Below, one piece after another: positions 8,316 through 16,947 of a DNA stretch of 64,000 nt. Below the pieces are notes generated by a model. That model did no database searches and was not told the DNA's origin. It worked only from the letters and a program-made list of their open reading frames with translations. Location: positions 1,960,519 to 2,024,518 of the forward strand of contig NZ_OW969598.1 of the NCBI RefSeq assembly GCF_943181435.1. Direction: 5' to 3'. Numbering within the stretch: the first letter of the stretch is position 1; every line of letters begins with the position of its first letter. The translations under genes and the position numbers were made by a program. This stretch comes from Neisseria sp. Marseille-Q6792 (GTDB lineage Bacteria; Pseudomonadota; Gammaproteobacteria; Burkholderiales; Neisseriaceae).

Positions 8316-8534
8316 CTATATCCGCTGATTTAATTGTGTTAGTTTTTGTAAAAATTTAAACCATTTTTCTAACGGCATATCGGTATGGCTTTTGAGGGTA
8401 ATATCAGCCTCCCACCGTTGGTAGCCGGATATGCCGACCGTCAACAAATCCGCCGCCTGCTGCGTCAGCCCGTATTTTTGCCGCACCGCCTTCAAATTGG
8501 CCGGCGTGTAGCCGAATTGGGGGTTGCTTATCAT
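8316..8534 (-). CDS. Small XRE-type helix-turn-helix protein
   Basis: 72 residues (MISNPQFGYTPANLKAVRQK). The segment ANLKAVRQKYGLTQQAADLLTVGISGYQRWEAD has the LTQ-AADLL-V-x-YQRWE arrangement of XRE/Cro-type helix-turn-helix domains common in prophages and plasmids. The start at 8534 overlaps the stop of the upstream gene as ATGA; the longer frame to 8561 has no support. Likely a DNA-binding passenger of the cassette; its target is unknown. Confidence 0.55.
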   Translation of the reverse strand: MISNPQFGYTPANLKAVRQKYGLTQQAADLLTVGISGYQRWEADITLKSHTDMPLEKWFKFLQKLTQLNQRI

Positions 8535-8764
8535 TGCCGCCCCTTCCGTGCGCGCTCCCATGCCTCGTCCGCTTCACGGGCAATGCGCGGCGCGTTTTTA
8601 ATTTGCTCAAGCGTGAGGTTTTCTGGCTGACGAATCAATTTGCCGTCAAAAACGCCGTCTGAAACTTTTTTAAACTCAAATACCCAACCTTCTTTATGCG
8701 TTGCGGTTTGTTGTTCGAAATCTACCGACCATCTTCTCTGCCAGTTTCTATTTGGGTGAGTCAT
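8531..8764 (-). CDS. Hypothetical small protein, cassette passenger
   Basis: 77 residues, charged, tryptophan-rich start (MTHPNRNWQRRWSVDFEQQT), then an EFKKVSDGVFDGKLIRQPE stretch and a highly charged helix-like C terminus (READEAWERARKGRQ). I do not recognise a family. It is translationally coupled (ATGA) to the XRE-type gene and is preceded by AAAAGGAAA at a good distance for ribosome binding. The two-gene unit looks phage- or plasmid-derived. Confidence 0.5.
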   Translation of the reverse strand: MTHPNRNWQRRWSVDFEQQTATHKEGWVFEFKKVSDGVFDGKLIRQPENLTLEQIKNAPRIAREADEAWERARKGRQ

Positions 8765-8780
8765 TTTTTTCCTTTTAAAA

Positions 8781-8915
8781 GGCTGTGTTTTAGTAATCTG
8801 TTGATTTCAATTATTTGCAAGGGAAAAGACAATTATTTTCCGATTAGGAATAAACCTATCCTGTTGAATACCTTGAAGCCAAGTATGCCTATCAACACTA
8901 TATTAAAACACAGCC
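8781..8915. repeat. 135 bp MITE-like end segment
   Basis: GGCTGTGTTTTAGTAATCTG at 8781-8800 resembles the cassette's left end at 8042 (GGCTGTGTTTTAACAGTCCG) in direct orientation, and the segment closes with TAAAACACAGCC at 8915. It could itself be a miniature inverted-repeat element whose right end is shared with the larger cassette. No coding frame is seen in it. Confidence 0.55.
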
Positions 8916-8947
8916 AATCGGTTTGTACGGAGGTTTATTTTAATCGC

Positions 8948-10189
8948 TTATGCCGTCCCGGTCTTGGGGTTTTTGCCCGTAAGGGGCTTTGCCGGGTTGC
9001 CCGCGACGGTCATGCCGTCTGAAACGTCGCGCACGACGACTGCGCCCGCTCCAATGGTTGCGCGGCTGCCGATACGGATCTGCTGGCGGCTGCACGCGCC
9101 CGTGCCTATCCAGCTTTCTTCGCCGATATGCGTGTTGCCCGACAGGTGCGCGCCTGGGCTGATGTGGACGAAAGCGTTAAGCAGGCAGTCGTGATCGACG
9201 GTGGCGGCAGTGTTCACAATCACGCCGTCTTTCAATACGCTGCCTGCCTGTACGACTGCCTGAGCTATGACGACGCAGCCCTGACCGACGGTTGCCGACG
9301 GGGAAACATATGCGTCCGGATGAATCAGAACGGGCAGGGCGAAGCCGAGCGCGGCGGCTTTTTCGGCGATTTGGCGACGGATACGGTTGTTGCCGACGGC
9401 GACGGCGACGTCGTATTGTTTGGGCGATAAACTGTTTTCAAGCAGCAGCGTCGTGCCGATAACGGGGAAGCCGTTGACGCTGCCTTGTGCGCGGTCGTCC
9501 AGAAAAACGATTTCGCCGTATGTGCCGAGTGCGGCGGCAAGCTCGGCAACGACTTTGCCGTGTCCGCCCGCACCGACGACGGCGAGTTTGCGTTTTCCTG
9601 TGAAAGGGGGCATGGTGGCTTCGCCCTGTGCGGAAATCCCTTCCTTGATTAATACTTTTTTAACCGTCAGCAGTAGGATTTTGATGTCGAGGCACAGGCT
9701 GAAGTGGTCGATATACCAGATGTCGCATGCGAAGCGTTCGTCCCATGAGGCGGCGTTGCGCCCGTTGACCTGCGCCCAGCCGGTAATGCCGGGTTTCATT
9801 TCGTGGCGGCGGTTTTGGAAATGGTCGTACAGCGGCAGATATTGCATCAGCAGCGGGCGGGGGCCGACCAGGCTCATGTCGCCTTTGAGGACGTTCCACA
9901 GTTCGGGCAGTTCGTCCAGGCTGGCGGCACGCAGTTTTTTGCCGAACGGTGTCAGGCGTTCTCCGTCGGGCAGCGGAATGCCGTCTGAATCAAGCGCGTC
10001 GCGCATGGAACGGAATTTGACCATTTTAAAAGGTTTTCCGTCCTTTCCGGGGCGTTCCTGAATGAAGAAGACGGGCGAACCCAGATTCTTGCGGATGAGG
10101 TACGCCAAAATCAGGAAAACGGGTGAGAGGACAATCAGCCCTGATGCGGATGCGATGATGTCGAACAGGCGTTTGAAGAATTTACTCAT
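8948..10189 (-). CDS. pglB: Bifunctional PglB: phosphosugar transferase plus acetyltransferase
   Basis: 413 residues with two domains. Residues 1 to about 190 form a bacterial sugar transferase (WcaJ/PglC type): a membrane re-entrant helix (LFDIIASASGLIVLSPVFLIL), then ERPGKDGKPFKMVKFRSM and SLDELPELWNVLKGDMSLVGPRP. From about 205 onward there is a left-handed beta-helix acetyltransferase starting AVVGAGGHGKVVAELAAALG. It N-acetylates the amino sugar and transfers the phospho-sugar to undecaprenyl phosphate. The acetyltransferase C terminus marks the classic pglB allele (DATDH); pglB2 alleles carry an ATP-grasp C terminus instead. It overlaps pglH by 8 bp. Confidence 0.92.
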   Translation of the reverse strand: MSKFFKRLFDIIASASGLIVLSPVFLILAYLIRKNLGSPVFFIQERPGKDGKPFKMVKFRSMRDALDSDGIPLPDGERLTPFGKKLRAASLDELPELWNVLKGDMSLVGPRPLLMQYLPLYDHFQNRRHEMKPGITGWAQVNGRNAASWDERFACDIWYIDHFSLCLDIKILLLTVKKVLIKEGISAQGEATMPPFTGKRKLAVVGAGGHGKVVAELAAALGTYGEIVFLDDRAQGSVNGFPVIGTTLLLENSLSPKQYDVAVAVGNNRIRRQIAEKAAALGFALPVLIHPDAYVSPSATVGQGCVVIAQAVVQAGSVLKDGVIVNTAATVDHDCLLNAFVHISPGAHLSGNTHIGEESWIGTGACSRQQIRIGSRATIGAGAVVVRDVSDGMTVAGNPAKPLTGKNPKTGTA

Positions 10190-11354
10190 GGGCTAATCTT
10201 TCAATCAGGTTGACGATTTTTTGATAGGAGATGTCGCGCCTGAAGCGGCGGACGATTTCGTCGGACTGAACGGGGTCGTTTTTGCGTTTCAAAATATTTT
10301 TGGCGGCTTGAATGAAGCTGTCCACGTCGCCGGAACGGTAGTTTTCGTGCGGCAGCAGGTTCAGGAGGTCGAGGACTTCGGCATTGGTCTGGCTGTTCAG
10401 CACGGGTTTTTGCAATGCCATGTAGTCGGAAAGTTTGTTGGTAACCGACTGCATGGCGTGGCTATGGATGGCGTTGACGGCGATGTCGCAGCCTTTGGCG
10501 ACCGACATCATTTCGGCGTAGGGGAGGTAGCCGTAAAACTTGATGGCGCGGTTTTCATGCTGTTTCAGCTTTTCTAGGTCGGGGCCGCCGCCCATGATGT
10601 GCAGTTCGACGTTTTTCCCGCTGTCCAGAAGTTTCTGTATCCCCCTGCAGGCAGTATCGACATCGTAGCTGTGGCTAAGCGTGCCGAAATAGAAGAAGCG
10701 GGTTTTGACCGTGTCGAAACGGTGTGCGGGCGAGGATGTGATGGTGGGGAAATCCGCGCCGATATAGACGGTTTCGGCGGGGACGTCGGGATTGGCTTCT
10801 TTGGCACGGTCGAGGTAGGTTTGCGAGACGGCGACCAATGCGTCGGCGCAGCGGTAGGCGCAATCGGCGCGGTCGGCAAAGGGCAGCAGGTTGTGGGGGA
10901 TTTTTTTCAAAAACGGTACGACCGAGGAGAAGGATTCCGGCCATACGTCCTGTACGTCGATAATCAGTTTGTAGTTCAAACGCGCTTTATGCCTGCCTAA
11001 AAGCAAGTTGGTCGCCATCAGCGGATAGGCGGAATAGACGATGTCCCATTCGTGCGGGCGGCAACCTTCTAAGAGGCGTTCGAAATTTTTGACGAAGGTG
11101 CGGTGGCTGGCAAGCCGTGCCAGTGAGACGTTTTTGCCGTATCCCGGCTCGTCCAGCAGTATGACCTTCAGTCGCTCTGCGGAGGCGTTTCGTGCATCTT
11201 CATGCCGTCTGAAGGATTTGTCGTAGTGGCGGAAACGGCTGGTAATCAGCAACACGTCGTGCGATTGCGACAATCGTTCTGCCAGATACCAAAAGCGGTT
11301 GAAATACGGTTCGGACGGCAGCGAGCAGTAGGGGGCGACTATGGTGATGTTCAT
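10182..11354 (-). CDS. pglH: Glycosyltransferase PglH (GT4 family)
   Basis: 390 residues, GT-B fold, GT4-like: N-terminal MNITIVAPYCSLPSEPYFNRF, a middle DIVYSAYPLMATNLLLGRHK and a C-terminal donor site with LHIMGGGPDLEKLK, GYLPYAEMMSVAKGCDIAVN. In the neisserial locus the gene between pglG and pglB is pglH, which adds a hexose to the lipid-linked amino sugar; identity here is by position and family. A short G5 run on the coding strand (C5 at 10641-10645) lies at ACRGIQK and keeps frame. It overlaps pglB and starts 19 bp after pglG. Confidence 0.8.
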   Translation of the reverse strand: MNITIVAPYCSLPSEPYFNRFWYLAERLSQSHDVLLITSRFRHYDKSFRRHEDARNASAERLKVILLDEPGYGKNVSLARLASHRTFVKNFERLLEGCRPHEWDIVYSAYPLMATNLLLGRHKARLNYKLIIDVQDVWPESFSSVVPFLKKIPHNLLPFADRADCAYRCADALVAVSQTYLDRAKEANPDVPAETVYIGADFPTITSSPAHRFDTVKTRFFYFGTLSHSYDVDTACRGIQKLLDSGKNVELHIMGGGPDLEKLKQHENRAIKFYGYLPYAEMMSVAKGCDIAVNAIHSHAMQSVTNKLSDYMALQKPVLNSQTNAEVLDLLNLLPHENYRSGDVDSFIQAAKNILKRKNDPVQSDEIVRRFRRDISYQKIVNLIERLAHE

Positions 11355-11373
11355 CGGCGGCTTTCAGACGGCA

Positions 11374-12444
11374 TTACATGGTATAGGCGGCCATGGTGGT
11401 ACGGTAGATTTCGTCGTCGGAACAGAGTGCGGCGACGTGTGCGTGCAGCCTTTTGCCCATTGCTTCGCGCAACAGCGGCTGTCTGACGAGCGTGTCTACG
11501 GCGGCGATAAAGGCTTCTTCGTCGCCGAAGGGGATGCAGTAACCCGTTTCCCCGTTGACGACCATTTCGGAAATGCCCGCCATATCGTAGGTAACGACGG
11601 GTGTGTCGTAAAGTCCGGCTTCTAAGATGTTGTTGCCCACACCTGCGCCGTGGTCGCCGATGCAGTGGGGCGTGTTCACCAAAATATCCACGTCTTTGAA
11701 GTAGGCGGTCAAATCGCGCACGCCGCCGAGGAAGGTAACTTTGCCGTCTATGCCCAGACGTTCCGCCTGCGCTTTCAAATTGTCCATTTCTTCGCCTATG
11801 CCCGCCACGTTCAGGCGTACGGGCATATCGCGGTCGACCATTTTTTTGAAAATGTCCAGCATCAGATGCACGGCGCGGACAGTGTCCAGACGCGACAGCG
11901 TGCCGAGCATGACGCAGCCTTTGGCGGTTTTTTCGGGAACGGAATCGGGACGGTGCAGCGCGTTGTAGGTATAAGTGATGCGGTGGGCGGGAAAACCGTA
12001 GCGGATGAGTTTGTCGCGCTCGTGTTTGCAGTTGCCGATGATGTACACGCCCAAACGGTCGAACAGCCGGGCGATTTTCGGATAGGTTTCGGGGTTGAGC
12101 CCACGTGCGTGGTAGAACACTTTGGTTTTCGGCGAAACGATTTTGGCGGCAACGGCGCAGGCGGGCACGATGCGCGCCATTTGGCAGTGGATGATGTCGG
12201 GTTGTTCGCGCCGCAGCATTCGGGCGTAGGCAATCATGCCTTTGAAGTAGCCGAAAAGGCCGCCGCGATAGAAATCGACGGGTTGCCAACGTATGCCCAA
12301 GGCTTGAGCCTCTTTGAGCAACGGTCCGTCCGAAGAGGCAAGGATGATGTCGTGTCCGTGCTGTCTGAGTAGCCGGCCGAGGCGGAAGGTGGCGTTTTCC
12401 GTGCCGCCCAGACCCGCCATAGAAGTGGTCAAAACGATTTTCAT
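11374..12444 (-). CDS. pglG: Glycosyltransferase PglG (GT4 family)
   Basis: 356 residues with a GT-B, GT4-type layout: MKIVLTTSMAGLGGTENATF at the acceptor-domain start, HCQMARIVPACAVAAKIV in the middle, and donor-site motifs NVAGIGEEMDNLKAQAERLG, FLGGVRDLTAYFKDVDILVN and NNILEAGLYDTPVV. The start at 12444 was chosen because it opens the fold and overlaps pglF as ATGA; the longer frame is read from inside pglF. Assigned as pglG by position between pglF and pglH. The acceptor and donor sugars cannot be told from sequence. Confidence 0.78.
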   Translation of the reverse strand: MKIVLTTSMAGLGGTENATFRLGRLLRQHGHDIILASSDGPLLKEAQALGIRWQPVDFYRGGLFGYFKGMIAYARMLRREQPDIIHCQMARIVPACAVAAKIVSPKTKVFYHARGLNPETYPKIARLFDRLGVYIIGNCKHERDKLIRYGFPAHRITYTYNALHRPDSVPEKTAKGCVMLGTLSRLDTVRAVHLMLDIFKKMVDRDMPVRLNVAGIGEEMDNLKAQAERLGIDGKVTFLGGVRDLTAYFKDVDILVNTPHCIGDHGAGVGNNILEAGLYDTPVVTYDMAGISEMVVNGETGYCIPFGDEEAFIAAVDTLVRQPLLREAMGKRLHAHVAALCSDDEIYRTTMAAYTM

Positions 12445-13862
12445 GATGTAGAACCCATGTTTTTCAGACGGCAAAACAGGCGGTTTAATTCTGTTTTGTG
12501 CCGCAGGATGCAGCCTGCCAAATATACAGCCCATACGGCGGCGAACAGGGGATGGTTTTCCCGTGTGCCGAAACAGGCGTGGACTGTCGCGGAGGTCAGG
12601 CAGAACAATGTGTGCATATAAAGCGGCAGGCGTTTGAGCGGCTGCCACAGGCGGGAAGAGCTTTCTGTCTTTAAAACAAAAAACAGCCAGAATGAGGCGG
12701 CGCAGGCAACCGCCGCACCGCGCGCTCCTTCAGACGGCACGAGCAGCCTCAACAGCAGCAGGTTTGCCGACAGCGCGGTCAGGTTGGCAAGCGTAATCAG
12801 CCGTGTTTTGCGGACGACATTCAAACCAATACCGCTGATTTCGGTCAGCGTGTAAAACAGCGGCGGCAACATGCACGATACGACGATAAACCTGACGGGC
12901 GCATAGGTTTCAGGCAGCAGGCCGGAAACCAAAGGTGAAAAAATACCGGTCAGGCAGACGGCTGCGGCAAGCAGCGCGGCGGCGGATTCTGCGGTTGCCG
13001 AAATGTGCGGCATCGGGGCATTTTCTTCGACCATGCGGAAGATATGCGGCGTCCAGACCGTTGAAAAAATATTTTGGAACACCAGTGCCGCCGCACCGAA
13101 GGTAATCCCCATCGAGTATATGCCGAGCTGTTCCAATCCGGCGTATCCTTTCAGAAAGAAGCGGTCGGCAGAAGTCAGTCCCCAGTAGGCGAGGTTGCCC
13201 AGTGCGAGCGGTATGCCGTAGCGCAGGCCGCGATGCAGGACGACGGATGAAAACGGTGCGCGCCATGCGGCTTTCAGACGGCATCGGTTTTGAAACAGCA
13301 ACAGGGCGAGGGCGGCGAGGTTCGCCAGCGTGTAAACGGCGGTCAGGGTTGCCGTGTGCGCCGGAAAATGCAGCAGTGCGACAGCCGGAGGCAACAGCAG
13401 CAGGATGGCGAGCTTCGGTATGAGTTGTGCGGAAGAAAAGGCAAACGCACGTTCCTCCATACGCAAAATCAGTGATAAAAAACGGATGGGCAAAATGGTG
13501 AGTGCAAACAGCATCAACCCGATGCCGACGGCGGAGCTGTCGAGCGAAAACAGGATTTCAGACGGCATTTTGGGACGGGAAAGCAGAAAGGCGGCGGCAA
13601 GTGCGGCCGACAGCAGCGGCGGCAGGAACAGGGTTTTGAACAAAGTGTCTTTGTCGGCGGAGGCATAGTATTCGCGGATGTATGCCTGATCCAAACCCAT
13701 GCCCAAAACCAATATGCCCAAGCCTGCCGCCGTCTGCATCAGTATGATGCGTCCGATGTCGGCGGCAGGGAAATACCACGACAGCAGCGGCAGGGTCATG
13801 ATGCCCAAAACCGCACTGCCGAGCGAACCTGCCGCGTAGCCGAGGATTTTTTTTGTGTCCAT
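12441..13862 (-). CDS. pglF: Lipid-linked glycan flippase PglF (Wzx-type)
   Basis: 473 residues, very hydrophobic, with about 12-14 predicted membrane segments beginning KKILGYAAGSLGSAVLGIMTLP. It belongs to the MOP/Wzx polysaccharide exporter superfamily. It should turn the undecaprenyl-linked sugar made by PglB, PglC and PglD to the periplasmic face, where the oligosaccharyltransferase (PglO/PglL, not in this window) loads it on pilin and other proteins. First gene of the tightly packed pglF-G-H-B run (4 bp overlap with pglG). An inverted DUS pair lies 10-40 bp upstream of its start. Confidence 0.88.
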   Translation of the reverse strand: MDTKKILGYAAGSLGSAVLGIMTLPLLSWYFPAADIGRIILMQTAAGLGILVLGMGLDQAYIREYYASADKDTLFKTLFLPPLLSAALAAAFLLSRPKMPSEILFSLDSSAVGIGLMLFALTILPIRFLSLILRMEERAFAFSSAQLIPKLAILLLLPPAVALLHFPAHTATLTAVYTLANLAALALLLFQNRCRLKAAWRAPFSSVVLHRGLRYGIPLALGNLAYWGLTSADRFFLKGYAGLEQLGIYSMGITFGAAALVFQNIFSTVWTPHIFRMVEENAPMPHISATAESAAALLAAAVCLTGIFSPLVSGLLPETYAPVRFIVVSCMLPPLFYTLTEISGIGLNVVRKTRLITLANLTALSANLLLLRLLVPSEGARGAAVACAASFWLFFVLKTESSSRLWQPLKRLPLYMHTLFCLTSATVHACFGTRENHPLFAAVWAVYLAGCILRHKTELNRLFCRLKNMGSTS

Positions 13863-13870
13863 TTCAAATG

Positions 13871-13908
13871 TTCAGACGGCATCGGGATACTCTCCAATGC
13901 CGTCTGAA
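13871..13908. terminator. Paired-DUS terminator after the sugar dehydrogenase
   Basis: TTCAGACGGCAT (13871-13882) and ATGCCGTCTGAA (13897-13908) with a 14 nt loop, in the 57 bp between the dehydrogenase stop and pglF. Confidence 0.7.
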
Positions 13909-13919
13909 ACCTTTCTTTA

Positions 13920-15227
13920 TCAGGCTTTGACGACTTTCGGGCTGCCGTCGCGGAAGCGTCCGCGCGTATCGACGATGAGTTTGGCGTGTTCGGCGATAAG
14001 CGGGTAGTCGAATTTGTCATGGTCGGTGGTCAGTACCACGCAGTCGAAGCCTGCCAGCGTTTCTGCCGTAATCGGGGTACTGGAAAGGTTGAAGCAGTGG
14101 TGTCCGGGAATATGGGGGAAAACGGCGACATGGGGGTCGGAATAGGCGATGTCCGCCCCCAGTTTGTGCAGCCTGTCCATCACTTCCACCGAGGGGCTTT
14201 CGCGCATGTCGTCCACGTTTTTTTTGTAGGAAATGCCCAGAATCAGAATTTTGCTGCCTTTGACGGAGCGGTTGATGCCGTTGAGAGCGAGGGCGGTTTT
14301 GCCGATAACGTAGTCGGGCATATGGGAATTGACTTCGCCCGCCAGTTCGATGAAGCGCGTGTTTACGCCGTATTCGCGTGCTTTCCATGTGAGGTAGAAG
14401 GGGTCGATGGGGATGCAGTGCCCGCCCAGGCCGGGACCGGGGTAATACGGGACGAAGCCGAAGGGCTTGGTGGCGGCGGCATCGATGACCTCGTGGATGT
14501 CTATGCCCATTTTGTCGGCGACGATTTTCATTTCGTTAACCAGACCGATGTTGACGGCGCGGTGGATGTTTTCCAGCAGCTTGGTCAGTTCGGCGGCCTT
14601 GGTCGAGCTGACGGGGACGACGCGGTCGATGGCGGGGCTGTACAGCGCGATGCCGACTTCGAGGCAGGCGGGCGTGTGTCCGCCGACGACTTTGGGGATG
14701 GTGCGCGTTTCAAAATTGGGGTTGCCCGGGTCTTCGCGTTCGGGCGAATAGACGAGGAAGATGTCTCTACCGGCTTTCAAACCGCTTGCCTCGACGCGCG
14801 GCAGCAGTTCTTCTTCGGTCGTGCCGGGGTAGGTGGTCGATTCGAGCGACAGAACCTGACCGGCGCGCAGGTAGGGTTTGACTGCGTCGGTGGTGCCGGT
14901 AACGAAGCTGATGTCGGGTTCGCGGTATTTGTTCAGTGGGGTCGGAACGCACAGGATGACGGCATCTGCTTCGGCAATCCGGGAAAAGTCGTCAGTGGCT
15001 TCAAAACCTTTTCGGCGTGCCGCTGCGATTTTTTCGGAAGGGATGTGTTCGATATAGCTTTTGCCTGCATTAAGCCTGCCGGTTTTGAAGGTGTCGATGT
15101 CGAAGCCGAGGACGCGGAAGCCGGCATCGGTGTAGCGCAGCATCAGCGGCAGTCCGACATAGCCCAAACCGACGATGCCGATGACGGCGGTCTGGTCTGC
15201 AAATTTTCGGATAAGCTGGTCTTTCAT
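13920..15227 (-). CDS. UDP-N-acetylhexosamine 6-dehydrogenase (WbpA/TviB type)
   Basis: 435 residues of the UDP-glucose/GDP-mannose dehydrogenase family. N-terminal NAD-binding [20 protein letters not shown] and LGFDID, central [20 protein letters not shown], and the active-site cysteine in [20 protein letters not shown]. The [10 protein letters not shown] form is typical of UDP-GlcNAc or UDP-GalNAc dehydrogenases such as WbpA and TviB, not UDP-glucose dehydrogenase. It makes a uronic acid sugar. Its placement next to pglF suggests a link to protein glycans or a surface polysaccharide, but no other uronic-sugar gene is visible here. Confidence 0.85.
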   Translation of the reverse strand: MKDQLIRKFADQTAVIGIVGLGYVGLPLMLRYTDAGFRVLGFDIDTFKTGRLNAGKSYIEHIPSEKIAAARRKGFEATDDFSRIAEADAVILCVPTPLNKYREPDISFVTGTTDAVKPYLRAGQVLSLESTTYPGTTEEELLPRVEASGLKAGRDIFLVYSPEREDPGNPNFETRTIPKVVGGHTPACLEVGIALYSPAIDRVVPVSSTKAAELTKLLENIHRAVNIGLVNEMKIVADKMGIDIHEVIDAAATKPFGFVPYYPGPGLGGHCIPIDPFYLTWKAREYGVNTRFIELAGEVNSHMPDYVIGKTALALNGINRSVKGSKILILGISYKKNVDDMRESPSVEVMDRLHKLGADIAYSDPHVAVFPHIPGHHCFNLSSTPITAETLAGFDCVVLTTDHDKFDYPLIAEHAKLIVDTRGRFRDGSPKVVKA

Positions 15228-15243
15228 ATTGTCCTCACGGCGT

Positions 15244-15266
15244 TTCAGACGGCAGTGCCGTCTGAA
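15244..15266. terminator. Abutting inverted DUS pair
   Basis: TTCAGACGGCAG overlaps GTGCCGTCTGAA by one base to make a tight palindrome between ribD and the sugar dehydrogenase. Confidence 0.6.
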
Positions 15267-15314
15267 GAATGTTATTTCATCTCGGTATTATATAGTGAAA
15301 CTGTCATGAATCCG

Positions 15315-16424
15315 TCAAAAAACGTTATCGTTTTTTCGGAACACGGTTTTGATGTCGTGTTCGAGGATTTCGCTGGAAACGGGCGTCCATAAAGGAGGAT
15401 CGGTCAGTGCGGTACGATTCTCGGGCAGGGAGAGCAAGTCTTTGCCGATGCCGAGGATTTTGGGCGAGCGGTATAAAACGATTTCGTCCGCCAAATCTTC
15501 TGCCAAAAATGCGGATGTGAGTTCGGAGCCTGCTTCGACCATGATTTCGCCGAATCCTTCGTCGGCAAGCAGCCGCATCAGGTGGTGCAGGTCGATTTTG
15601 CCGTCTGCTGTTTCAGACGGCATCAGGATGCGGATATGTGCGTGTTCCCGATAGGGGCGGAGTTTGTCTTCATCGCGTTCCAAGGTGGCGATGTAGGTCG
15701 GAGATTGTCCGTCGGTAACCAAATGGCTGTACGGGGGCAGGCGCAGGCGGCTGTCTAACACGATGCGTGCGGGTTGGCGCAGGGTCGGGAAGGCTCGGAC
15801 GTTGAGCCACGGGTTGTCAGCCAATACGGTACCGATGCCGGTCAGCACCGCGCAGCTTTCGGCGCGCAAAACCTGTACGTCGGCACGCGCTTCTTCGCCG
15901 GTAATCCAAAAGCTGCTGCCGTCTGAAAGCGCGGTTTTGCCGTCCAGCGAAACGGCGCATTTGAGGCGGACGAAGGGGCGGCGGCGTTCGATGCGCGATA
16001 AAAATCCCCGGTTGAGTTCGCGTGCTTTGTTTTCAAGTAGTCCGCATTCCGTCTTGATGCCCGCTGCTTCGAGCAGGGCAAGCCCTTTGCCTGCAACCAG
16101 CGGGTTGGGGTCGTGCATGGCGGCGACGACGCGTGTTACGCCGGAACGGAGCAGAGCTTCGGCACAGGGCGGGGTACGCCCGTAATGGCTGCACGGTTCG
16201 AGGGTAACAAAGGCGGTCGCGCCTTGTGCCATTTCGCCCGCCTGACGCAATGCGTGGACTTCGGCGTGCGGTTCGCCCGCTTTGACGTGGAAGCCCTGTC
16301 CGACAATTTGGCTGCCGTGTGCGATAACGCAGCCGACGCGCGGATTGGGCGAAGTGGAAAAACGCCCCAAAGCGGCAAGTTGGAGGGCGTTTTCCATCAT
16401 GGATATATCTGTGTCCGAAAACAT
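15315..16424 (-). CDS. ribD: Bifunctional riboflavin deaminase/reductase
   Basis: 369 residues. The N-terminal half is a zinc deaminase: HAEVHALRQAG and PCSHYGRTPPCAEALLRSG carry the His, Glu and two Cys of the site. The C-terminal half from about 150 is the NADPH reductase (RPFVRLKCAVSLDGKTAL, GEIMVEAGSELTSAFL). It catalyses two successive steps of flavin synthesis from the GTP-derived pyrimidine. The start MFSDTDISMMENALQLAALG matches family alignments. It lies 31 bp behind nrdR, so the two are likely co-transcribed, as in many proteobacteria. Confidence 0.94.
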   Translation of the reverse strand: MFSDTDISMMENALQLAALGRFSTSPNPRVGCVIAHGSQIVGQGFHVKAGEPHAEVHALRQAGEMAQGATAFVTLEPCSHYGRTPPCAEALLRSGVTRVVAAMHDPNPLVAGKGLALLEAAGIKTECGLLENKARELNRGFLSRIERRRPFVRLKCAVSLDGKTALSDGSSFWITGEEARADVQVLRAESCAVLTGIGTVLADNPWLNVRAFPTLRQPARIVLDSRLRLPPYSHLVTDGQSPTYIATLERDEDKLRPYREHAHIRILMPSETADGKIDLHHLMRLLADEGFGEIMVEAGSELTSAFLAEDLADEIVLYRSPKILGIGKDLLSLPENRTALTDPPLWTPVSSEILEHDIKTVFRKNDNVF

Positions 16425-16455
16425 AGGGATACCGTATCAATATGGGTTGGGGGAA

Positions 16456-16920
16456 TCAGGCTTTGCGGTCTGTTTTGACGGCTTGCGCCAGCCACGAGGC
16501 AAAGTCTGCCGGATTGTCGAAGTGTTTGTGCAGTGCGGCGAAACGGACGGCGGCTTCCGTGTTGTGCTCAAGCAGCTCTTTTAGCACCATGTCGGCAAGT
16601 TCGGCAGAGGGGATGTCGCGAAGACCCGAAGTGTAGAGCCTGTGTTCCGTCAGGCGGACGGTTTCGTCAATCTGTTCGGGTGTCAGGGCGGATTTTCGGG
16701 CGGCGGCGGTCAGGTCGTTGCGGAGACGTTGTGCATTGAAGGGCGAACGTTTTTTGTCCGGACCTATGACGGCGGGCATTTTGAGTTCGACGGTTTCGAG
16801 TGTGCCGAAGCGTTTGCCGCAGTTGGGGCAGTGGCGGCGGCGGCGGACGGTATTGCGCTCTTCCATCAGGCGGGAATCGGCAACTCGGGTGTCCGGGTGG
16901 CTGCAAAACGGGCATTTCAT
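16456..16920 (-). CDS. nrdR: Transcriptional repressor NrdR
   Basis: 154 residues. The N-terminal zinc ribbon shows C-x2-C...C-x2-C (MKCPFCSHPDTRV, RRHCPNCGKRFGT), followed by an ATP-cone domain (VIGPDKKRSPFNAQRLRNDL). NrdR senses ATP/dATP and represses ribonucleotide reductase genes; those genes are not in the window. Length is normal for the family. It heads the nrdR-ribD pair. Confidence 0.95.
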   Translation of the reverse strand: MKCPFCSHPDTRVADSRLMEERNTVRRRRHCPNCGKRFGTLETVELKMPAVIGPDKKRSPFNAQRLRNDLTAAARKSALTPEQIDETVRLTEHRLYTSGLRDIPSAELADMVLKELLEHNTEAAVRFAALHKHFDNPADFASWLAQAVKTDRKA

Positions 16921-16947
16921 GGTATTTCCTTCCTGATGCCGTCTGAA

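Larger units (their letters stand above)
8042..8915. mobile_element. 874 bp non-autonomous insertion cassette in the pgl locus
   Basis: The left end GGCTGTGTTTTAA (8042-8054) and right end TTAAAACACAGCC (8903-8915) are perfect 13 bp inverted repeats. The flanks are the same 8 bp, AATCGGTT, at 8034-8041 and 8916-8923, a clear target duplication. No transposase is present; the interior carries a methylase fragment and two small genes. An 8 bp duplication and passenger genes in a cassette without a transposase fit mobile insertion cassettes of the IS1595 group, but the end sequence has not been matched to any IS. A second copy of the left-end sequence in direct orientation lies at 8781, so the cassette may be composite. 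Confidence 0.8.

Noticed and set aside
10641..10645. Phase-variable tract in pglH
   Set aside because: Only five C/G; in frame here and too short to claim active slippage, although longer tracts are reported for pgl genes in other strains.
13986..15392. 468-codon open frame opposite the sugar dehydrogenase
   Set aside because: Antisense shadow with the same composition bias, no recognisable motif and no ribosome site.
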